A stretch of DNA of 12,286 bases from Bacteroidales bacterium (GTDB lineage: Bacteria; Bacteroidota; Bacteroidia; Bacteroidales; JALTDM01), in contig JALTEO010000011.1 of NCBI GenBank assembly GCA_027073875.1, positions 1,641 through 13,926 of the forward strand. Reading direction: 5' to 3'. Positions within the stretch are counted from its first letter, which is position 1. Each line of letters begins with the position of its first letter. This document shows, piece after piece, positions 6,407 to 12,286 of the stretch. Under the pieces are notes generated by a model, which worked only from the letters and a program-made list of their open reading frames with translations, did not search any database and had not been told where the DNA came from. The position numbers were made by a program, and so were the translations under genes.

Positions 6407-8131
6407 ATGACAAAACGAAACAACATAAAACGACAAAACCTTATTGAATTTACCTTCCTAATGGTTATTATTGTTTTGTTAAACATCATCTCGTCTTATC
6501 TGTCGCTTCGTTGGGATTTAACCGCCGAAAAACGATTTACCTTAAATAATTCCACAAAAAAAATCCTGTCTAATGTTGACGATATGATATATCTAAAAGT
6601 TTATCTTGACGGCGAAATGCCTCCGGGATTTAAACGATTGCAAAATTCATTAAAGGAAATGTTGGACGAATTCCGTATTTATGCCAAAGATAATCTTCAG
6701 TATGAGTTCATCAATTTAGATAAAATAAAAGACAAAAAAGAAAAAGAGAAAATCTATAAACAACTTTATCAAGAAGGATTAGACCCTGTAAATGTCTATA
6801 ATAAAGATGATAAAGGTGCAAACACCCAACAGATTTTATTTCCGGGAGCCATTATGTCGTTTAAAAACAAGGAATTACCTATTAATTTTTTAGACCAGAG
6901 CATTGACAAAACACCGGAAGAAAATCTGAATAATTCCGTTCAGGATTTAGAATTTAACCTAATTAACACGCTACATAAACTTCAGACCAGTCATGCTAAA
7001 ACCATCGCTTTTATTGAAGGACATGGTGAATGGCCTGCCGATGATGTAGCCGATTTGATGATTACTCTGTCACAAGATTATGTTATCAAACGGGTAACCA
7101 TCAATAAACAACTAAAGGCACTTGACACTTACGATGCTATTGTTATTGCTCATCCCGATTCTATTTTCAACAAATACGACTTGTTCATTATTGACCAATA
7201 CATTATGAAAGGTGGAAAAGTGTTGTGGGTTGTTGACGGAACAAGTGCTACGATGGATAGTCTCTCATTCCGTAATACAACGATGGCAATGGATAGAGTT
7301 GATAATAATAACATTGGTAAAATGCTTTTCCATTACGGTGTTCGTGTCAATGCTAACTTGATACAAGATTTACAATGTGCTTATATTCCGATAAATGTTG
7401 CTATTGCCGGCACCCCACCAAAATTTGAGCCGCGTCCGTGGCTGTATTCTCCGCTAACCGTTCCGGTTAATTCCAGTCCTATTTCACGCAATCTAAACCT
7501 TATTAAAGGTGATTTTACCAGTAGCATTGATACCGTTGGCGATGACCCGAATATCAAAAAAACGATTTTGATTACCACCTCAAAATATACACGACTGGTC
7601 AATGCACCGGTTCAAGTTGATTTGGCAATTGTAGATCAAAAACCCGATGCTAACTTGTTTTCGTTATCGTATGTCCCTGTTGCCGCAATGGTTGAAGGAA
7701 AATTCCGTTCTTTTTTTGAATTCCATTTGGAACCGGAATTTGAGAAAAATAAACTGATTCACTTTATCAAAGAAAGTAAACCAACGAAAATGATTGTGGT
7801 TGGCGATGCTGATATGATTCGCAATCAGACTAGAAAAGTTAATGGGAAAACCGTTCCGTATCCACTTGGTTTTGACCGTTATTCAGGACAAACATACGGC
7901 AATAAAAACTTTTTCCTGAATGCCATCAACTTTCTGTTAGATGATGATGGACTAATGGATACCCGTTCGCGGGAAATTAAATTACGGATGTTGGATAAAA
8001 CCTATATTAATAAACATTACTCACGAATTCAAACACTAAATCTCGTTCTACCATTAATTATTTTAGCAATTTTTGGCATTCTTTATTTCTTCTTAACGCA
8101 AAGAAAATTTAAAACCAAAACGAAACAATAA
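6407..8131 (+). CDS. gldG: Gliding-motility-associated ABC transporter auxiliary protein GldG
   Basis: GldG is the large periplasmic, double-anchored partner of GldF. The 574-residue product has an N-terminal membrane segment (about 13-33), then the characteristic RWDLTAEKRFTLNNSTKKIL (35-54), a long soluble ABC_transp_aux-type domain containing YLDGEMPPGF (66-75) and FIEGHGEW (202-209), and a C-terminal membrane segment (about 543-564) followed by a basic tail. The length is close to that of known GldG proteins. It starts 4 bp after gldF, so the two are surely co-transcribed and probably translationally linked. Nothing looks truncated or frameshifted. Family assignment is firm, but the biochemical role in bacteria that do not glide is not established. 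Confidence 0.95.
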   Translation: MTKRNNIKRQNLIEFTFLMVIIVLLNIISSYLSLRWDLTAEKRFTLNNSTKKILSNVDDMIYLKVYLDGEMPPGFKRLQNSLKEMLDEFRIYAKDNLQYEFINLDKIKDKKEKEKIYKQLYQEGLDPVNVYNKDDKGANTQQILFPGAIMSFKNKELPINFLDQSIDKTPEENLNNSVQDLEFNLINTLHKLQTSHAKTIAFIEGHGEWPADDVADLMITLSQDYVIKRVTINKQLKALDTYDAIVIAHPDSIFNKYDLFIIDQYIMKGGKVLWVVDGTSATMDSLSFRNTTMAMDRVDNNNIGKMLFHYGVRVNANLIQDLQCAYIPINVAIAGTPPKFEPRPWLYSPLTVPVNSSPISRNLNLIKGDFTSSIDTVGDDPNIKKTILITTSKYTRLVNAPVQVDLAIVDQKPDANLFSLSYVPVAAMVEGKFRSFFEFHLEPEFEKNKLIHFIKESKPTKMIVVGDADMIRNQTRKVNGKTVPYPLGFDRYSGQTYGNKNFFLNAINFLLDDDGLMDTRSREIKLRMLDKTYINKHYSRIQTLNLVLPLIILAIFGILYFFLTQRKFKTKTKQ

Positions 8132-8150
8132 AATTGAAATATCTGATTTT

Positions 8151-8199
8151 AATTAGGAATTACGAATTATTAATTGTAAATTATACATTGTAAATTATA
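8151..8199. repeat. Seven in-phase AATTANN-type heptamers in the gldG downstream spacer
   Basis: The 49 bp divide exactly into aattagg, aattacg, aattatt, aattgta, aattata, cattgta, aattata. The phase is perfect, with five units sharing AATTA, one AATTG and one CATTG. The last four units also form a 13-bp direct repeat (ATTGTAAATTATA at 8173-8185 and 8187-8199). Degenerate heptamer runs of this sort are, to my recollection, frequent in Bacteroidota intergenic DNA. No function is assigned. Confidence 0.75.
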
Positions 8200-8207
8200 A
8201 AAGAGAG

Positions 8208-8240
8208 ATGATAGAAAACAAAAATAAAAAATACATATGA
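8208..8240 (+). other. Possible ten-codon upstream ORF overlapping the next start
   Basis: ATG at 8208 opens MIENKNKKYI and its TGA at 8238-8240 overlaps the ATG of the DUF4340 gene (8237-8239) as ATGA. A purine run (aaaagagag) directly precedes this ATG, while the main ATG has only an A-rich stretch. It could be a coupling leader or a chance ORF in A-rich DNA. Confidence 0.2.
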
Positions 8241-9271
8241 AAAAAAATACTGTTTACATACTTCTTGTTCTTGTATTAGTAGTTATTGCAGTAGTTTTAT
8301 TGCTCAACAACAAAAAGACAACATTAAAAAAAGAATTGCGGGATTTTGCCATTGCAGACACTTCCGTCGTGGACAAAATATTTTTGGTTGACAAAGAAAA
8401 TAACAAAGTAGAACTTACCCGTAAAGATGGTATCTGGAAAGTAAATAAAAAATTTACTGCACGAAAAGATGCTGTAGATGTCCTTTTAGAAACACTTGCC
8501 AATATGCAAGTTAGATACCCTGTACCAAAATCATCACACAATACTGTTGTTAAACGAATGTCAACTCAATCAACCAAGGTTGAAGTATATTCTAAAGGCA
8601 ATCTTCTAAAGACTTATTTTGTCGGTGGTCCTACACAAGACCATGTTGGTACTTATATGCTACTCAACGGCTCAGATGTACCAATGGTTGTATTCACTCC
8701 CGGATTTAACGGCTACCTTACACCTCGTTTTTTCACCAGTGAGATAGACTGGCGTGATAATACAATTTTCAAATACAACTATCCCGATATTTATTCCATT
8801 ACCTGTGAGCATCCGAGAGAACCGGAAAAATCATTCAAGATTACCCGTTTAGGACCTAACAACTTCTCAATTATCCGGTTAATCGATAATACTCCAATAA
8901 AAAATTATGACCCCATTGCTGTCAAGACTTATTTTTCGTATTTCAAACGCATCAGTTTCGATCATTTTTTAACACAAATCCCTGAAAAGAAAAAAGATTC
9001 AATCTTACATAGCACACCTGTTTATGTCTTTACAGTTGAGGATATTAACCACAACAAAAGGACAATTAAAACTTTTCTGAAAGCACCTGAAAAAAATCCT
9101 AAAAAAGCAGAATTTGAGGCAAACTACCCTAAATACGATGTCGATAATATGTATGGTTATATCCCGGGTGGCACCTATCTGCTAATGGTTCAATATTTTG
9201 TTTTTGATCCGCTAATACGCGAACCAAATGATTTTATATCCAAAGGAGAAAACACAAGTAAACATTCATAG
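8237..9271 (+). CDS. DUF4340-type membrane-anchored protein linked to gldFG
   Basis: The 344-residue product has an N-terminal membrane anchor or uncleaved signal (about 5-23: Val/Leu-rich, followed by NNKK). The soluble part is predicted to face the periplasm. The N-terminal pattern VDKIFLVDKENNKVELTRKD, then GIWKVN, ARKDAVDVLLETLANMQ and a TYFVGG-type strand, matches the DUF4340 family, whose members usually sit beside GldG/ABC_transp_aux genes. DUF4340 has no established biochemical activity, so a role as an accessory subunit of the GldF/GldG transporter is inferred from position and topology. It lies 105 bp after gldG, across the heptamer repeat tract. The end faces leuS convergently with 86 bp between the stops, where I saw no convincing terminator. 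The call could be weakened only by the short, diffuse family signature. Confidence 0.75.
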   Translation: MKKNTVYILLVLVLVVIAVVLLLNNKKTTLKKELRDFAIADTSVVDKIFLVDKENNKVELTRKDGIWKVNKKFTARKDAVDVLLETLANMQVRYPVPKSSHNTVVKRMSTQSTKVEVYSKGNLLKTYFVGGPTQDHVGTYMLLNGSDVPMVVFTPGFNGYLTPRFFTSEIDWRDNTIFKYNYPDIYSITCEHPREPEKSFKITRLGPNNFSIIRLIDNTPIKNYDPIAVKTYFSYFKRISFDHFLTQIPEKKKDSILHSTPVYVFTVEDINHNKRTIKTFLKAPEKNPKKAEFEANYPKYDVDNMYGYIPGGTYLLMVQYFVFDPLIREPNDFISKGENTSKHS

Positions 9272-9357
9272 ATTTACCGGTTGTTTTTTATTTGCCGAGA
9301 CCTTTGCAAACATAGGGTGACATTTTTCAGAATGACAGTCCAAAAAAGAAAATTCCC

Positions 9358-12286
9358 TTATACAACTACATTGATGATTCGTCCCGGAACGACAATAATT
9401 TTTTTCGGTTGCTTATCCTGTAGCCACTTGGCTGATAATTCGTGACCAATCACTGCTGCTTCAATGGAGGATTTATCCATATCCGCCGGCAGCGGTAGCT
9501 TAAAACGCACCTTGCCGTTGAACGACACCGGATATTCTACCATCGATTCTTGCAAATATTTCTCGTTGTATTCCGGGAATTCGGCAAAGTAGATGGATTC
9601 GTTGTGTCCTGCCAAATGCCAAAGCTCTTCGGTAATATGTGGTGCAAACGGTGAGAGTAAAATGGTTAACGGTTCCAAAATTTGCCGCTTATTACATCTC
9701 AAACTACCCAGTTCATTGACACAAATCATAAAAGCACTTACCGAAGTATTGAATGAAAAATGCTCGATATCGTAGGTTACTTTTTTGATGGTCTTATGCA
9801 GTATTTTCAACTCTTTTTCATTGGGTTCTTCGTCGCTTAACACAAATTCATCGTTTCGGAAAAACAGTCGCCAAAATTTTTTCAGGAACTTATTAACCCC
9901 GTCAATACCGTTGGTATCCCACGGTTTGGATTGCTCAATGGGACCGAGGAACATTTCGTATAACCGCAGTGTATCGGCACCGTATTGTTCTACAATGTCA
10001 TCGGGATTGACAACATTAAGATATGATTTTGACATTTTTTCAACTTCGGGGACAGTTGCTATTTTGAAATTAGGAATTTTTTTCCCTTGTTCTATGAGTT
10101 TATTATAACAAAATGCACCTATTTCATCTTTTTCAAGATATCCTATGTATAAAAAGTTTCCTTTTACATTTTTTATATCTTCTCTATTATTATCATATAC
10201 TACATAATATCCATCCTTAGTTGACTCAATATTTACTCTTACTGCAAGTGAACAATCATTCTCAATCTTTTCTTTGTGAACAATGTCTGCAGATATGTAT
10301 ATTTCAGGGTATGTGTTAATTTTAGTTGGATAATTATTTTGTTCCAGTAGTATCTTTAATTTGTTTCCATAATGACTTTTTCTATTTTCTAAACGATAAA
10401 TCTTTTCAGATTTTCCCAAAATCATTCCTTGATTTATCAGCTTTTTAAACGGCTCGTTTTGTGACGAAAGACCAATATCGTAAAGGAATTTATTCCAAAA
10501 CCGTGAATAAATCAAGTGCCCCGTAGCGTGTTCGGTGCCACCCACATACAAGTCCACATTTTGCCAGTAACGGTTGGCTTTTTTTGAAAAATATTCATTG
10601 TCATTATGCGGGTCCATATACCGCAGGTAGTAACCCGACGAACCGGCAAATCCGGGCATGGTAGAAGTTTCTAACGGATAGCCGTCTTTGGTTTGCCAGT
10701 TTTTTGCCCGTGCCAATGGGGGCTGACCGTCTTTTGTCGGCAAGAACTTATCGACTTCGGGTAATTCCAGCGGCAGGTCTTTTTCGTCTAAAGTGTAAGG
10801 AATACCGTCTTTATAATAAATGGGGAACGGCTCACCCCAGTAGCGTTGCCGTGAGAATATGGCGTCACGAAGTCGATAATTGACTTTTCGTTTGCCTATG
10901 CCTTGTTCTTCGAAATAATCAATAATCTTTTTCATTGCCGCCTTTACTTCCAAACCGTCAATGAGTGGCGAGTTGATGATGATGCCTTTTTTGGAGTCGT
11001 AGGATTCCTTCCAAGTGGCAGGGTCAGAAAGGGTTTCGTCTTTTTTTGAAACCACTTGTAAAATGGGCAGGTCAAAATGTTTGGCAAAAGCAAAGTCGCG
11101 ACTGTCGTGTGCCGGAACCGCCATTACCGCACCGGTACCGTAACCGGCTAAAACATAATCGGCAATCCAAATGGGAATTTTTTCGCCTGTAATAGGATGC
11201 AGTGCATACGAGCCGGAAAAAACGCCGGTAACCTTTTTGACTTCTGCCAACCGTTCCCGCTCGGTGCGTTTTTTTACTTCTTGCAAATAATTTTCAACTG
11301 CTTGTTTTTGTCCGGAGCTGGTTAATTGTTCTACTAACTCGCTTTCGGGAGCTAACACCATAAATGTTACGCCGTAAATAGTGTCCGGTCGGGTCGTAAA
11401 GACTTCAATTTCTATATCTGAATCCTGCACTTTAAATTTTAATTCGGCTCCGGTAGATTTACCTATCCAGTTGCGTTGAATTTCTTTCAGGGAGTCGCTC
11501 CAGTCCAATGTTTCCAAGTCGTTGAGCAGCCGTTCGGCATAGGCGGACACGCGCAAGAGCCATTGTTTCATTTTGCGTTGTTCTACGGGATAGCCGCCAC
11601 GAACCGATACGCCGTTGCTCACTTCGTCATTTGCCAAAACCGTTCCTAATTCAGGACACCAGTTTACAAACGAATCAGCCAGATAAGCCAAACGGTAATT
11701 CAGCAAAATTTCCTGCTGTTGGTTTTCAGTTTTGTTATTCCATTCATCAGCTGTAAAATGAAGTTCTTCTGTGCAAGCGGCATTAATGTTTTTAGTGCCG
11801 TTTTCGGAAAATGCTGAAATTAATTCTGAAACAGGTCTTGCTTTTTGCAGGTTATTGTCAAACCAGTGATGGAAAAGTTGGATGAAAGTCCACTGTGTCC
11901 ATTTGTAATATTTTGGGTTTGAGGTTGTTATTTCTCTGTTCCAGTCGTAATTGAAACCGATTTTTCCGAGTTGTTCTTTATAGCGGGCAATATTTTTTCG
12001 TGTCGTTTCGGCAGGGTGTTGTCCGGTTTGAATGGCATATTGCTCTGCCGGAAGTCCAAAGGCGTCAAACCCCATAGGATGAAGTACATTAAAACCTTTC
12101 AAATGTTTGTAACGGGCAAAAATATCGGAAGCAATATATCCCAAAGGGTGACCTACATGAAGCCCTGCTCCTGACGGATAAGGGAACATATCCAAAACAT
12201 AAAACTTTGGTTTATTAAGATTTTCTTTTACCTCGTAAATTTTATTTTTTCTCCATTCTTCTTGCCAACGGCGTTCTATCTCACTA
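9358..12286 (-). CDS. leuS: Leucyl-tRNA synthetase, first few codons beyond the window
   Basis: LeuRS charges tRNA-Leu with leucine and hydrolyses mischarged products. The frame is open to the right edge, giving 975 visible residues beginning SEIERRWQEEWRKNKIYEV, so only a short N-terminal piece is missing; the internal TTG at 12195 is not the start. KPKFYVLDMFPYPSG leads into the HIGH-type motif HVGHPLGY (about 12137-12160). The CP1 editing domain is intact, with TTRPDTIYG and GTGAVMAVPAHDSRDF. The catalytic core follows, with RQRYWGEPFPIYY and GGTEHATGHLIYSRFW, then KMSKS at 10024-10038 and the anticodon-binding helical domain with LAPFAPHITEELW-like residues (written LSPFAPHITEELW here). 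The end KKIIVVPGRIINVVV is typical. The stretch between NQGMILG and EKMSKS, where the leucine-specific domain sits, is long (about 130 residues) and very AT-rich compared with the rest. Confidence 0.98.
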   Translation of the reverse strand, partial: SEIERRWQEEWRKNKIYEVKENLNKPKFYVLDMFPYPSGAGLHVGHPLGYIASDIFARYKHLKGFNVLHPMGFDAFGLPAEQYAIQTGQHPAETTRKNIARYKEQLGKIGFNYDWNREITTSNPKYYKWTQWTFIQLFHHWFDNNLQKARPVSELISAFSENGTKNINAACTEELHFTADEWNNKTENQQQEILLNYRLAYLADSFVNWCPELGTVLANDEVSNGVSVRGGYPVEQRKMKQWLLRVSAYAERLLNDLETLDWSDSLKEIQRNWIGKSTGAELKFKVQDSDIEIEVFTTRPDTIYGVTFMVLAPESELVEQLTSSGQKQAVENYLQEVKKRTERERLAEVKKVTGVFSGSYALHPITGEKIPIWIADYVLAGYGTGAVMAVPAHDSRDFAFAKHFDLPILQVVSKKDETLSDPATWKESYDSKKGIIINSPLIDGLEVKAAMKKIIDYFEEQGIGKRKVNYRLRDAIFSRQRYWGEPFPIYYKDGIPYTLDEKDLPLELPEVDKFLPTKDGQPPLARAKNWQTKDGYPLETSTMPGFAGSSGYYLRYMDPHNDNEYFSKKANRYWQNVDLYVGGTEHATGHLIYSRFWNKFLYDIGLSSQNEPFKKLINQGMILGKSEKIYRLENRKSHYGNKLKILLEQNNYPTKINTYPEIYISADIVHKEKIENDCSLAVRVNIESTKDGYYVVYDNNREDIKNVKGNFLYIGYLEKDEIGAFCYNKLIEQGKKIPNFKIATVPEVEKMSKSYLNVVNPDDIVEQYGADTLRLYEMFLGPIEQSKPWDTNGIDGVNKFLKKFWRLFFRNDEFVLSDEEPNEKELKILHKTIKKVTYDIEHFSFNTSVSAFMICVNELGSLRCNKRQILEPLTILLSPFAPHITEELWHLAGHNESIYFAEFPEYNEKYLQESMVEYPVSFNGKVRFKLPLPADMDKSSIEAAVIGHELSAKWLQDKQPKKIIVVPGRIINVVV
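10045..10430 (-). other. AT-rich compositional island within leuS (leucine-specific domain position)
   Basis: My hand count gives 79 G+C in 300 bases at 10081-10380 (26%), against 88 in 180 bases at 10681-10860 (49%) in the same gene. The shift is abrupt on both sides, and the frame continues without a stop or indel scar. The encoded residues (from about KIYRLENRKSHYG to NFKIATVPEVE) occupy the slot of the leucine-specific domain just before KMSKS. Contents such as PEIYISADIVHKEKI are only loosely like the PIHVDVNIV-type region I recall from other Bacteroidota LeuRS. Boundaries are approximate. Confidence 0.75.

Noticed and set aside
9272..9357. Bidirectional terminator between the DUF4340 gene and leuS
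   Set aside because: I could find only a 4-bp CATT/AATG stem near 9321-9335 without a convincing T-run, so no terminator is called.
12195..12286. leuS starting at the TTG at 12195
   Set aside because: The frame upstream is open to the edge and encodes the conserved LeuRS N-terminus (IERRWQEEW, then KPKFYVLDM), so the true start is outside the window.

Overview
The window looks like a chromosomal segment from a member of the phylum Bacteroidota. Three things point there: an adjacent gldF-gldG pair, TAnnTTTG-type promoter boxes in place of a sigma70 -10, and weak or absent Shine-Dalgarno sequences ahead of most starts. The base composition is moderately AT-rich. The order or genus cannot be fixed from this sequence. 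Most of the window is ordinary housekeeping and envelope genes. The unusual parts are an internally repeated secreted protein at the left edge, a free-standing archaeal-type Thr-tRNA editing domain, and a sharply AT-rich block inside leuS.

Left part (1-2443). A minus-strand gene runs off the left edge. It encodes a signal peptide, a small beta-sandwich-like domain and then TPR-like units. Five consecutive 180-bp units (1-900) are almost identical, and their small differences alternate, which implies a 360-bp higher-order repeat. After a 204-bp AT-rich divergent intergenic region comes a short plus-strand gene (2033-2443) for a stand-alone protein resembling the N-terminal editing domain of archaeal threonyl-tRNA synthetase. 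Its last 27 bp overlap the end of rarA on the other strand.

Middle part (2417-5667). A minus-strand cluster reads, in transcription order, PagL-like outer membrane lipid A deacylase/acyloxyacyl hydrolase, truA (tRNA pseudouridine synthase), and rarA (replication-associated AAA+ ATPase). truA and rarA share an ATGA stop/start overlap, so they are probably translationally coupled. A 38-bp divergent spacer with a TAATTTTG box separates this cluster from the next operon.

Right part (5668-9271). gldF, gldG and a DUF4340-type membrane-anchored protein lie in order on the plus strand and probably form one transcription unit for a GldF/GldG ABC-2-type export complex. The matching ATPase gene (gldA) is not in the window. 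The spacer before the DUF4340 gene holds seven AATTANN-type heptamers in perfect phase and a ten-codon ORF whose stop overlaps the next start.

Far right (9358-12286). Convergent leuS (leucyl-tRNA synthetase) lacks only its first few codons, which lie beyond the right edge. Its segment just before the KMSKS loop, the position of the leucine-specific domain, is about 26% GC, while the flanking gene is about 49% GC. This suggests a mosaic gene or a replaced domain.

I saw no rRNA, tRNA, CRISPR array, insertion sequence or phage gene.
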